Assembly: GCF_900107545.1 (NCBI RefSeq)
Contig: NZ_FNQZ01000001.1
Location: 372,001-436,000 of the forward strand
DNA length: 64,000 nt
From: Pseudobutyrivibrio sp. ACV-2
GTDB lineage: Bacteria > Bacillota > Clostridia > Lachnospirales > Lachnospiraceae
Direction of reading: 5' to 3'
Shown here: positions 8,733-17,605 of the stretch, piece after piece
Position numbering within the stretch: position 1 is the first letter of the stretch
How the letters are laid out: each line of letters opens with the position of its first letter
Position numbers and translations under genes: made by a program
The notes under the pieces: model-generated
Databases searched by the model: none
The model's input: the letters and a program-made list of their open reading frames with translations, nothing else
What the model was told of the DNA's origin: nothing

Positions 8733-10802
8733 TTAGTTCTGACTCTGCACAAATCTGCACTCATCATTAGCACAAACCAGTTTGTTACCCTTTTCTACCA
8801 TGTAAGTGCCACATTTTGGACACTTTTCGGTAGTAGGCTTTGACCAGCTAATGAAATCACATTCTGGATGATTAGAACATCCAAAGAACTTTCTGCCCTT
8901 CTGTGACTTTCTGATTACTACATCACCGCCACATTTTGGACATGGAACTCCTATTTTTTCCAGGAATGGCTTTGTATTACGGCATTCCGGGAAACCAGGA
9001 CAAGCAAGGAACTTGCCGTGAGGTCCAAATTTAATAACCATGTTACGTCCGCATTCCTCACAGATTACGTCTGTAACCTCATCATGGATTTCGACCTTTT
9101 TAAGCTCTTCCTCTGCTACCTTTACAGCTTTATCCAAGTCAGGGTAGAAATTTCTTACAACAGATTTCCACTCTACTGTTCCCTCTTCTACTCCATCTAA
9201 AAGAAGTTCAAGATTTGCTGTAAATTTATCATCTACGATGATAGGGAATGAATCTACCATAATAGAATTGACAACCTCACCAAGCTCTGTTACAAACAGA
9301 TTTTTTGCTTCCTTTGTGATGTAATGTCTCTTGAGAAGTGTAGTAATTGTTGGTGAATAGGTACTTGGTCGACCAATTCCCAGTTCCTCAAGAGTCTTTA
9401 CAAGAGAAGCTTCTGTGAAATGTGGTGAAGGCTGTGTAAAATGCTGTTTCTCATCAAAGCTGTTAAATTTAAGCTTTGAATCCTCATTAAGCTTTGCAAG
9501 TGGATGTGTCTTTGCATCCTGCTCATCATCTGCATCAGTATAAATCATCATAAATCCATCAAAATTAACTGCAGACTCAGAAGCTGTAAACACCTGATTG
9601 TTTGCCTTTACGCTAAGTGAAACTGTGTCATAAACCGCATTTGCCATCTGGCTTGCCACGAAACGCTTCCATACAAGCTGATACAGTCTAAACTGATCTC
9701 TTGTAAGACTTTCCTTAATCTCCGATGGAATAAGCTCTATATTGGCAGGTCTGATTGCCTCGTGGGCATCCTGAACCTTTCCAGTATTCTTCTTAGATGA
9801 CACAGCCGCCTCTGATAAATAGTTATCACCATAGTTTGCAGATATAAAGCCTTCAGCCATAGCTCTTGCTTCATCAGAAACACGAGTTGAATCAGTACGA
9901 AGATATGTAATCAAACCGACTGTACCGTGCCCCTTGACGCTGACGCCTTCATAAAGCTGCTGTGCAACGCTCATAGTCTTTTGAATTGAGAAATTAAGTG
10001 CCTTTGATGCTTCCTGTTGCATTGTAGATGTTGTAAATGGAAGTGGTGCTTTCTTTTCTCTTTTGCCATGTTTAATGGAATCTATTACATAATCTGCTCC
10101 ATCAAGCTCAGCCATTATTTTATCAAGGCTTTCCTTATCAGAAATATCTTTCTTTCCTGTACTATCGCCATAATACTTTGCTGTGATAGGCTTTTTGGAA
10201 CCTGGCACATCAAGAAGTACATCAAGTGTGTAATACTCTTGAGGAATAAACTGCTCAATTTCCTTTTCCCTGTCACAAATGATTCTAAGGGCAACTGACT
10301 GAACACGTCCGGCAGAAAGCCCTCTTTTTACCTTTGTCCAAAGAAGTGGTGAAATCTCATAACCCACCATTCTATCAAGCATTCTACGTGCCTGCTGAGC
10401 ATCAACCAGACCCATATCGATTTCTCTAGGATTTTTCAGAGAATTCTTTACTGCCGTCTTTGTGATTTCATTGAAAGTAATTCTGTAAACCTTTTTATCC
10501 TGTAAATTGAGGGCGTAAGTGAGATGCCAAGAAATGGCTTCCCCCTCACGGTCGGGATCAGTTGCCAGATAAATCTTATCTGCCTTCTTTACTTCCTTGC
10601 GAAGTGCAGCAAGTAGCTCTCCCTTTCCTCGTATTGTTATATATTTAGGTTCAAAATCATTTTCAGGGTCAAAACCAAGCTGTGATTTAGGCATATCTCT
10701 AACATGTCCCTGGGAAGCCATTACCTCATAATTGCTTCCTAAAAACTTCTTGATGGTATGCACCTTAGCTGGCGACTCCACAATAACAAGATTTTTTGCC
10801 AT
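8733..10802 (-). CDS. topA: DNA topoisomerase I (type IA)
   Basis: A 689-residue type IA topoisomerase that relaxes negative supercoils. It has an N-terminal Toprim domain (VIVESPAKVHTIKKFLG; DPDREGEAISWH near residue 110), the catalytic tyrosine in ITYLRTDSTRVS near residue 300, and a C-terminal tail of three zinc ribbons (CEECGRNM, CPKCGGDV, CPKCGTYM, each with a paired distal Cys2). This matches bacterial TopA in length and domain order. It has its own promoter candidate at 10894-10922. Its neighbours dprA upstream and codY downstream resemble B. subtilis smf-topA-...-codY, where trmFO, xerC and hslVU lie between. Confidence 0.98.
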   Translation of the reverse strand: MAKNLVIVESPAKVHTIKKFLGSNYEVMASQGHVRDMPKSQLGFDPENDFEPKYITIRGKGELLAALRKEVKKADKIYLATDPDREGEAISWHLTYALNLQDKKVYRITFNEITKTAVKNSLKNPREIDMGLVDAQQARRMLDRMVGYEISPLLWTKVKRGLSAGRVQSVALRIICDREKEIEQFIPQEYYTLDVLLDVPGSKKPITAKYYGDSTGKKDISDKESLDKIMAELDGADYVIDSIKHGKREKKAPLPFTTSTMQQEASKALNFSIQKTMSVAQQLYEGVSVKGHGTVGLITYLRTDSTRVSDEARAMAEGFISANYGDNYLSEAAVSSKKNTGKVQDAHEAIRPANIELIPSEIKESLTRDQFRLYQLVWKRFVASQMANAVYDTVSLSVKANNQVFTASESAVNFDGFMMIYTDADDEQDAKTHPLAKLNEDSKLKFNSFDEKQHFTQPSPHFTEASLVKTLEELGIGRPSTYSPTITTLLKRHYITKEAKNLFVTELGEVVNSIMVDSFPIIVDDKFTANLELLLDGVEEGTVEWKSVVRNFYPDLDKAVKVAEEELKKVEIHDEVTDVICEECGRNMVIKFGPHGKFLACPGFPECRNTKPFLEKIGVPCPKCGGDVVIRKSQKGRKFFGCSNHPECDFISWSKPTTEKCPKCGTYMVEKGNKLVCANDECRFVQSQN

Positions 10803-10893
10803 ATAAATTTCATCTCCAAATATTAATAACTATCGACAAATATAATTGCTCGTATCAGTTATATTATTTTGCTTCATAGTAGAAACGTTACTC

Positions 10894-10922
10894 ACTATAC
10901 AACAATAATTTTCTATTTTCAA
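10894..10922 (-). promoter_or_regulatory. SigA promoter of topA
   Basis: TTGAAA, 17 bases, TATAGT on the minus strand, about 90 bases before the topA ATG, in the 180-base dprA-topA spacer. Confidence 0.6.
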
Positions 10923-10982
10923 GGAAAACTTTAAATATTGACAGAAAACATTAAAATTTGATTATGAATATTACCCAACTGT

Positions 10983-12077
10983 TTAGCACTTGATGTAATT
11001 GTTTTTGAAGGCCTCACATAACAGGCCCATTCTTTCCAAAGCCAGTACATTAGACAGTAATTGCAGATAATCTATATTTGTTTCCTCCACAACCTGAGAT
11101 AGACTTTTAGGGTATAAATCAAATAACTCATAAACCTTTCCTAATTCATTTGACAATTTAGGCTTTTTGGCTTTTGCAACCTGCTCTTTAGGAGAAATAT
11201 CATGTCCATATAGTTCGGATAAATCACTCATAAACTGGTCAATTGACCACAAAATTTCTGCTCCCTGGGAAATAAGCTTATTACAACCAGTTGAAAGATT
11301 ATCCCCTACTCTTCCTGGAACAACAAATATTTCTTTTCCCTGCTCCAGTGCAAAATCTGCAGTAATTAAGGAACCTGATTTTTCCCTGGCTTCTACCACT
11401 ATCACAATATCAGAAAGTGCTGAGACTATTCGATTTCTTCTTGGGAAATTCATCGGAAGTGGTGTTGCGCCCATCTGGTACTCTGATAAGATTGCTCCAC
11501 TTTTTGCTATTTCTTCATATAGTAATCTATTTTCAGCAGGATAAATCACATCGCAACCACTTCCAAGTACCGCAACAGTCTTTCCAGCGGCTTCCAGGCA
11601 GCCTTTGTGCCCATAGGCATCTACGCCCCTTGCCATACCGCTTATAATGGTAAATCCTGCCTTAGCCAGCCTGTTTCCAAGCTCCTGCGCCATTTTTCTG
11701 CCATAGGCACTACATCTTCTAGCTCCTACTATCGAAATACATTTATTAAAATCAGGCAGTGTTCCATTATAAAAAAGCCCGTATGGCGGATCATAAATAT
11801 TCCTAAGCTTCTGCGGATATTTGTCTGATTCCATTGTTATAAAGGAAAAAGGGGAATGATTAAAGTCGTCGTATTCCCTTTCCAAATCAAATTTATTTCT
11901 ATCAGCTATAAAGCTTTCCACCTTTGTAGGCTCCATAAGACCGCTTTCCAGGAGTTCTTTATCACTTGCCCTATAAATATTGTAGGAATCATAAAAGTGC
12001 TCCAAAAGGCGGCTTTTTCTACTATAAGGTATATCCTCATTTCTCAGGAACCAATACTCATAAATTTTTGTATTCAT
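10983..12077 (-). CDS. dprA: DNA-processing protein DprA (Smf)
   Basis: A 364-residue protein with an N-terminal SAM-like region, the Rossmann-like DprA core (SIVGARRCSAYGRKMAQELG; ISGMARGVDAYGHKGCLEA; AVLGSGCDVIYPAENRLLY) and a C-terminal winged-helix (DprA-type DML1-like) domain. It loads RecA on incoming single-stranded DNA in transformation. The ATG at 12077 overlaps the comM stop as TGATG and has GGGAGG 7 bases upstream, so longer frames open to 12092 are less likely. comM, dprA and comEC together suggest retained transformation genes, but no comG pilus genes are in this window. Confidence 0.96.
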   Translation of the reverse strand: MNTKIYEYWFLRNEDIPYSRKSRLLEHFYDSYNIYRASDKELLESGLMEPTKVESFIADRNKFDLEREYDDFNHSPFSFITMESDKYPQKLRNIYDPPYGLFYNGTLPDFNKCISIVGARRCSAYGRKMAQELGNRLAKAGFTIISGMARGVDAYGHKGCLEAAGKTVAVLGSGCDVIYPAENRLLYEEIAKSGAILSEYQMGATPLPMNFPRRNRIVSALSDIVIVVEAREKSGSLITADFALEQGKEIFVVPGRVGDNLSTGCNKLISQGAEILWSIDQFMSDLSELYGHDISPKEQVAKAKKPKLSNELGKVYELFDLYPKSLSQVVEETNIDYLQLLSNVLALERMGLLCEAFKNNYIKC

Positions 12078-13606
12078 CAGCATTCCTCCCAATACTTTTT
12101 GTCCAAACCTCGATAAAGGATTGCCTCCTGCAGATGAATAAGTTTAATGTCTTCACTTTCATCCATATCGGCCAAAGTTCTGGCAACTCTAAGCACCTTA
12201 TGATAAGTTCTCGCAGTCAATGAATACTTGTTATACATAGCTTCCATATATGCTGTGTTTCCATCTGATAAATTGCAAAATTTGCCAATAAGGTTGCTGG
12301 GAATCTGACTATTAAATAGAAACCCATATTCTCTGTAGCGATTTCTTTGAATTTCGTGGGCAGCAATCACGCGCTTTCTAATACAATCAGAAGATTCATT
12401 ATCCTCTCTTTTTGAAATCTGAGTAAAATTTAATGTTGGCGCCTCCACACAAATATCAATTCTATCCAAAAGTGGCTGAGATATTTTAGAAAGATATCTC
12501 ATAATGGATTGTCTGGTACAATGACATCGGTTTAAATCTGGATAATATCCACAGGAACATGGATTCATAGCCGCAACCAAAACGAAATCAGCTGGATAGG
12601 TAAAGCTTCCAGTAGCCCTTGCTATATTAACCTGTTTATCTTCAAGCGGCTGTCTTAGCATTTCTATGGTGGATTTATTAAATTCTGTCAGCTCATCTAA
12701 AAATAGTACGCCTCCATGAGATAAGGATATTTCTCCAGGCTTTGGAATCTGCCCACCACCTACAAGTCCCTGGGCTGAAACAGTGTGATGAGGGCTTCTG
12801 AATGGACGGTTTTTGATTAATCCTTTTCTTTCATTAAAAATACCTGAGACAGAATAAATCTTTGATACCTCCATCTGCTCTTCCAAATCCATTGGAGGCA
12901 AAATAGAAGGAATACATTTAGCAACCATCGATTTGCCAGCCCCCGGTGGTCCCACCATAAGCAGGTTGTGCATACCACTTATTGCCACCTCACAAGCTCT
13001 TCTAAGAGCCTGTTGTCCATTAATCATTGAAAAATCATATGCGGTTTCAATTATATTTGAAGTGTTTTCAGAGAAAATAGGTTCCATCTCATAATGCTCT
13101 TCATTGATAATATCTATAACATCCTTTAGCTTAGACACCCCAAGTGTGATAATTTCAGGCACAAGCCTAGCCTCTGTCAGATTATCCTTTGGTACTATTA
13201 CAATCTCAAGTCCTTTTTTCTTGGCCTCCATCACCATAGATAATACGCCGTTCACAGGCTGTATTTTGCCATCTAAGCCAATTTCTCCAAGTAGGCATAT
13301 ATCGCTTAGTCTACTGCTATCAATTATGCCTATAGCAGATAAAACAGCCACAGCAATGGGTAAATCAAAACCCGCTCCTGTCTTTTTGATGCTTGCAGGG
13401 GTGAAATTCACTGTGATTCGCTTAATAGGAAGCGCATACCCTTCATTTTTTAAGGCAGCTCGTACCCTTTCCTTGGCCTCCTTCACCTCCGAAGAAAGAT
13501 ATCCCACCATTTCAAACATGGGCATACCTTCAGATATATCTGCCTCAACAGATATAATCCTAGAATCGATACCATAAATGGTAGCGGTATTTACAATACT
13601 ATACAA
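12077..13606 (-). CDS. comM: ComM/YifB-family Mg-chelatase-like AAA+ ATPase
   Basis: A 509-residue protein. The N-terminal Lon-protease-like ChlI domain reads YGIDSRIISVEADISEGMP. An AAA+ Mg-chelatase core has Walker A GPPGAGKSMVAK near residue 220, Walker B GVLFLDELTEF and the sensor-like FVLVAAMNPCSCG. A C-terminal Mg-chelatase subunit region (LTARTYHKVLRVARTLADM) follows. ComM acts as a hexameric helicase promoting branch migration of donor DNA in natural transformation. The start is a TTG at 13606 with AAAGGAG five bases upstream; no ATG fits the conserved N-terminus. It is translationally coupled to dprA. Confidence 0.95.
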   Translation of the reverse strand: MYSIVNTATIYGIDSRIISVEADISEGMPMFEMVGYLSSEVKEAKERVRAALKNEGYALPIKRITVNFTPASIKKTGAGFDLPIAVAVLSAIGIIDSSRLSDICLLGEIGLDGKIQPVNGVLSMVMEAKKKGLEIVIVPKDNLTEARLVPEIITLGVSKLKDVIDIINEEHYEMEPIFSENTSNIIETAYDFSMINGQQALRRACEVAISGMHNLLMVGPPGAGKSMVAKCIPSILPPMDLEEQMEVSKIYSVSGIFNERKGLIKNRPFRSPHHTVSAQGLVGGGQIPKPGEISLSHGGVLFLDELTEFNKSTIEMLRQPLEDKQVNIARATGSFTYPADFVLVAAMNPCSCGYYPDLNRCHCTRQSIMRYLSKISQPLLDRIDICVEAPTLNFTQISKREDNESSDCIRKRVIAAHEIQRNRYREYGFLFNSQIPSNLIGKFCNLSDGNTAYMEAMYNKYSLTARTYHKVLRVARTLADMDESEDIKLIHLQEAILYRGLDKKYWEEC

Positions 13607-13644
13607 TTAAACTCCTTTTGGGGATTTAAGAATATGAAAATATT

Positions 13645-13683
13645 AAGAAAAAAGACAGGAGTCATGATAACATACTCCTGTCC
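13645..13683 (-). terminator. Rho-independent terminator of trpS operon
   Basis: Minus strand: GACAGGAGT, 11-base loop, ACTCCTGTC, then TTTTTTCTT. It lies 35 bases after the trpS stop and ends just upstream of comM. Confidence 0.9.
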
Positions 13684-13717
13684 TAAAAACAATGAAAAAT
13701 AATTTTATTGGTTTCCT

Positions 13718-14728
13718 CTATCTTATACGCTCAGTAAGTCCAAGCTTCTTGTGAACTTTTCTTAAGGTCTTGTTAGCAAAATAAGATGCTTTTTCAGCGT
13801 TTTCCTTTATACATTCATTAATGTATGTTTTGTCCTTTTCAAGTTCGGCACAGCGTGCATGGAATGGATCAAGCATATCTGCTACAGCCTCACCAACTGC
13901 AAGCTTAAAGTCTCCATAGCCCTTTCCATCGAATTCCTTTGCTACTTCATCCATAGTTTTGCCTGTTACAACACCATAGATTTCCATAAGGTTAGATACA
14001 CCTGGCTTGTTTTCTACATCGTAGCGAACCTCAGCATCTGAATCTGTAACAGCCTTTTTGAACTTGCGGATTATAGTATCTCTGTCATCAATAAGGTAAA
14101 TTGTAGCATTAACATTTTCGTCAGATTTTGACATCTTTTTGGTAGGCTCGGCAAGAGACATGATTCTTGCACCAGCCTTTGGGAAATATCCCTCAGGTAT
14201 AGTGAAAACATCACCATAAATATTGTTAAAGCGCTCTGCTACGTCACGGCAGATTTCAAGATGCTGCTTTTGGTCAGCACCGATTGGTACCAAATCAGCC
14301 TGATAAAGAAGAATATCTGCAGCCATAAGTGCAGGATATGTAAATAAGCCTGCGTTAATATTATCAGCATGCTTTGCTGATTTATCCTTAAACTGAGTCA
14401 TTCTGTTAAGCTCGCCCATGTATGTGAAGCAGTCGAGAATCCATCCAAGCTCAGCATGAGCCGAAACATGAGACTGAAAATAGATGCAGTTCTTCTTTGG
14501 ATCAAGTCCTGCTGCTACATACTGAGTGTAGATTCTTCTTGCGTTCTGCTTGAACTCTGTAGGATTTTGTCTGACTGTAAGTGAATGTAAATCCATAACA
14601 CCAAAGAAGCAATCATAATCCTCGTGTAAATTTACCCAGTTCTTAAGTGCTCCTATATAATTTCCAATGGTAAGCTTTCCTGTAGCCTGCATACCTGAAT
14701 ATAATACTTTTCTTTCCTTTTCCATCAT
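13718..14728 (-). CDS. trpS: Tryptophanyl-tRNA synthetase
   Basis: A 336-residue class Ic synthetase that charges tRNA-Trp. The HIGH-like motif is in SGMQATGKLTIGNYIGALKN and the KMSKS loop is KKMSKSDENVNATIYL near residue 195. GADQKQHLEICRDVAERFN is the typical tryptophan-pocket region. Two tandem ATGs (14728 and 14725) follow GGAG; either may be used. No T-box is visible upstream. Instead it follows DUF5662 by 11 bases and a GH13-like gene further up, so it appears to be the last gene of a three-gene operon. Confidence 0.97.
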   Translation of the reverse strand: MMEKERKVLYSGMQATGKLTIGNYIGALKNWVNLHEDYDCFFGVMDLHSLTVRQNPTEFKQNARRIYTQYVAAGLDPKKNCIYFQSHVSAHAELGWILDCFTYMGELNRMTQFKDKSAKHADNINAGLFTYPALMAADILLYQADLVPIGADQKQHLEICRDVAERFNNIYGDVFTIPEGYFPKAGARIMSLAEPTKKMSKSDENVNATIYLIDDRDTIIRKFKKAVTDSDAEVRYDVENKPGVSNLMEIYGVVTGKTMDEVAKEFDGKGYGDFKLAVGEAVADMLDPFHARCAELEKDKTYINECIKENAEKASYFANKTLRKVHKKLGLTERIR

Positions 14729-14739
14729 TATTTCTCCAG

Positions 14740-15273
14740 TTATTTATTATGTAAAATTTCTTTTCTAATGTAGTCGTTTGTAGCATCCTCGCCATATTCA
14801 GCAAGATGTGTAAGCATTTTTTCGAGCAAATCTGCTGTGTTTTTATGCATCATGTATTTGCCCTTGCCACGCTCATAATACTCAAGTGCACTCCTATCAG
14901 TATATTTATCCTTTTGATAGGTCTTGCAGGCAGCAACTCTGTCACAATACATTTCAACAACATATTTAACTGGCATCTCCATGCCTGTCATACTATGATT
15001 TTCATCTAAACCATAATCAATCCAATACTCGAAATGATGCTTATTCCTGCCTTTATGATGCAGCCAAGCAAGCGACACCCCTGTCTCAAGCCTTTCTGCA
15101 TTATTAGGGCTCTTATCTCCCTGAAAGTATTTAGCTCCAACAGAAAATTCTACCCAGGAATATTTTGATAAATCGTGGGTAAGTCCCTGCCAATATAATC
15201 CAACTGCAAAGCAGCCTTTTCTTACAAGATGTCTATGATGCGTAATAGTTTTAAAATGTTTCCAAGCCTTCAT
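14740..15273 (-). CDS. DUF5662 family protein
   Basis: A 177-residue soluble protein rich in His, Trp and Tyr. It starts KAWKHFKTITHHRHLVRKG and has repeated histidine motifs (LTHDLSKYSWVEF, LAWLHHKGRNKHHFEYW, VEMYCDRVAACK). The pattern of conserved His/Asp over predicted helices resembles DUF5662 and is suggestive of a metal-binding helical protein, but no function is established. There is no signal peptide or membrane segment. It sits 36 bases after a degenerate GH13 gene and 11 bases before trpS, so co-transcription is likely. Confidence 0.8.
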   Translation of the reverse strand: MKAWKHFKTITHHRHLVRKGCFAVGLYWQGLTHDLSKYSWVEFSVGAKYFQGDKSPNNAERLETGVSLAWLHHKGRNKHHFEYWIDYGLDENHSMTGMEMPVKYVVEMYCDRVAACKTYQKDKYTDRSALEYYERGKGKYMMHKNTADLLEKMLTHLAEYGEDATNDYIRKEILHNK

Positions 15274-15309
15274 TTATCAATCAACTCCTAGTTTTACTTA
15301 AATAGAATT

Positions 15310-17163
15310 CTATTTAGTATTTACCCTCAATCCCACAAGTACACTTATGGAACTTCCAGGTACTTTTATTGTTTGCTGATTATCAATCGGCTTTGGCGTA
15401 AAATCACTTTTATCGTTGTAGTCGGCGGTGTTAAAACAAATGCGCCATCGTTTGCCAGGAGCTAAAAGAGGAAGTGCCATTTCCACAGTGTCATAGTGGA
15501 AGTTGTAGCAAATAAATACCTCTTCTTTTTCATCTACATAAGCTCCGTTATATAGAACACCTAACGCCTTCTGCTCTTCTCCTATGCTCATCATCCATGG
15601 TTCTGAACCGTGGAAGGACATATCTGGAAGGCCCAGGTGCTTGTAATCGTTCATTAAGAAAGGTGTCTCTACCCTTAGACATTTATGCTTCTTTCTGAAA
15701 TCTATAAGCTGCTCAACAAATCTCTGCAGGGATGCTTTACTTTTATTTTTAGTAAATACTGTGTAGCCAATTTCATTATCCTGACAATATGGATTATTAT
15801 TCCCCTGATGAGTAGCCGCAACTTCATCGCCTGCCACAATAAGTGGAACACTTTGAGACATCATCAGAGCCGCAAGTGAATTGCGCATCTGCCTGAATCT
15901 GTTGGCATTTATCATTTTGTTGGTGGTTTTTCCTTCAACACCGTAGTTGAAGGAGAAATTATTGTTTGTGCCGTCTCTGTTGTCCTCACCATTATCTAAG
16001 TTGTGCTTCTCGCCGTATGAATAGGAATCCCACAGTGAAAAACCATTTACGTTTGCCATGTAATTGACAAAACCGTAAGCACCATTCTGACGGCGCATAT
16101 GATTAGCAAACTGCACCATGCTACCATTCATATGATTTTGAATCTGACGGGTAACATTCATGAAGGAATCATTGTATACAAAAAGATGTTTACTGCCCGA
16201 CTCACTGCATAGAATCTCTTCTGGAATATATTCGTAGAAGATTTTTGTAGTGCCAAGATAAGGTTCTTTTGCGATTCTCTCTATTGGTGCATTGCAGCCC
16301 ACAATATGAAAACCATCTATATGGAAGTATTTTACATAATATTTTAAACATTCAAGTTGAACATCTGATGATGTTTCCTGGGCAAATGCCATCTCCATGA
16401 TAACTTCAAAACCGTTGTTATGAAGCTTTGAAACCATGGCACGAAGACCTTCTGCTGCCTTAGATGCACCACCAAAATAAGATGCTTTTGGTGCAAAATA
16501 ATCTGCAAGGCCAAACCCCCAGTAATTAACTTTTCCTATATAATCCTGAACCTGTGTGATTTTGCCCTTCGAGGAAATGCTTGATTTGCATTCTAAAAAC
16601 AGCTCCTCAAAATCGTATAAAGGCATAATTTCAAGGCTTGTTATTCCAAGCTTTTTAAAGTATGGAAGCTTAGATAAAAGCCCTTTATATGAGCCAACTT
16701 TTGCCGAAGACATCCCATTTCCTGCTGTAAAGCCACGCATATGTAGCTTGTACAAAACCATGTCAGTAGGGGCTATAGATACCTTTGTATCCTTCCAGTC
16801 TTTTTCAATATGTGAAATACCTGAATAAACCTTAAACTGTTGCTTTTCTCTGGCTGCTGCATCAGCCCAAATATCTCTTCCCACTATAGCTGTAGCGTAA
16901 GAATCTACGTAGGTTGTTTTGTCTTCCTTTAGTAAATAACAAATATCATCAGGATTTATACCTGAAACAGTTACAGAATAAACCAGACCTAAAGCATGTT
17001 CATCAGAAAGATCTATTGTAGAAATCTGTTTTTTAGTTGATTTGTCGAATAACAGAATAGAGATTTTTTCAGAAGTGGCATTTACTGCAAATGTAAATGT
17101 TACTTTATCTCTTCCACATATTCGTGGTCCATATTCTCTAAAATCTCCTCTTGAAACGTTCAT
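15310..17163 (-). CDS. Glycogen-debranching-type GH13 protein lacking catalytic residues
   Basis: A protein of about 617 residues that aligns by eye with GlgX/isoamylase-type GH13 proteins: an N-terminal CBM48-like region, a TIM barrel and a C-terminal beta domain. The landmark EKHNLDNGEDNRDGTNNNFS of GlgX is intact. However, the region II nucleophile position (GFRFD in GlgX) reads GFHIV, region I (NH) reads AFAQE, and the region IV HD before GF reads VN. Nucleophile and transition-state residues are therefore replaced, and hydrolysis is unlikely. The ATG at 17163 has GGGG upstream; alternative starts are ATG 17175 and TTG 17181. It heads an operon with DUF5662 and trpS. A binding or regulatory role is inference only. 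Confidence 0.85.
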   Translation of the reverse strand: MNVSRGDFREYGPRICGRDKVTFTFAVNATSEKISILLFDKSTKKQISTIDLSDEHALGLVYSVTVSGINPDDICYLLKEDKTTYVDSYATAIVGRDIWADAAAREKQQFKVYSGISHIEKDWKDTKVSIAPTDMVLYKLHMRGFTAGNGMSSAKVGSYKGLLSKLPYFKKLGITSLEIMPLYDFEELFLECKSSISSKGKITQVQDYIGKVNYWGFGLADYFAPKASYFGGASKAAEGLRAMVSKLHNNGFEVIMEMAFAQETSSDVQLECLKYYVKYFHIDGFHIVGCNAPIERIAKEPYLGTTKIFYEYIPEEILCSESGSKHLFVYNDSFMNVTRQIQNHMNGSMVQFANHMRRQNGAYGFVNYMANVNGFSLWDSYSYGEKHNLDNGEDNRDGTNNNFSFNYGVEGKTTNKMINANRFRQMRNSLAALMMSQSVPLIVAGDEVAATHQGNNNPYCQDNEIGYTVFTKNKSKASLQRFVEQLIDFRKKHKCLRVETPFLMNDYKHLGLPDMSFHGSEPWMMSIGEEQKALGVLYNGAYVDEKEEVFICYNFHYDTVEMALPLLAPGKRWRICFNTADYNDKSDFTPKPIDNQQTIKVPGSSISVLVGLRVNTK

Positions 17164-17219
17164 AAAAAGCCCCATCTTCAAAGTTTAGCGTATATTTTGT
17201 CTAAAATAATAGAAATCAC

Positions 17220-17248
17220 TAGACATTACTAATGATGAATTATATCAT
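17220..17248 (+). promoter_or_regulatory. Candidate promoter of DUF1292 gene
   Basis: TAGACA, 17 bases, TATCAT, about 44 bases before the ATG at 17292 in the divergent spacer. Confidence 0.4.
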
Positions 17249-17291
17249 AAGGCTATACCTTAAACAAATATAATCTTAAAAGGAGTAAAAG

Positions 17292-17600
17292 ATGGACGAA
17301 AATCAGGTTTTTCCAGTTGATAACGAGGATGATGATGTAGTTGTCACTTTAAATTTAGATGATGGTACAGAGGTAACATGTGAGATTCTTACAATCTTTG
17401 ATGTAAATGAGCAGGACTATATTGTTCTTCTTCCCCTTGATAAAAATGGCGAGCCTAACGCTGATGGTGAAGTATATATATATCGTTATTTCGAAGATGA
17501 AAGCGGTGCACCATCGCTTGATAACATTGATTCTGATGAGGAATATGAGGCAGTCTCTAAGCGTTTTGATGAAATCTACGCCGAGGATGACGAGGACTAA
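17292..17600 (+). CDS. DUF1292 family protein (YrzB-like)
   Basis: A 102-residue, very acidic protein (DEDDDVV at the start, AEDDED at the end) with the DUF1292 pattern of a short beta-rich domain: VVTLNLDDGTEVTCEILTIF, then YIVLLPLDK and EVYIYRY. Function is unknown in the family; B. subtilis YrzB lies in the yrrL-yrzB region. The ATG has AAAAGGAG six bases upstream. It is one of the few plus-strand genes here and is transcribed alone, ending in a strong terminator that overlaps the convergent helicase gene. Confidence 0.85.
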   Translation: MDENQVFPVDNEDDDVVVTLNLDDGTEVTCEILTIFDVNEQDYIVLLPLDKNGEPNADGEVYIYRYFEDESGAPSLDNIDSDEEYEAVSKRFDEIYAEDDED

Positions 17601-17605
17601 TCAGT

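Noticed and set aside
10920-10965. Possible CodY box upstream of topA
   Set aside because: The best match has four or more mismatches to AATTTTCWGAAAATT.
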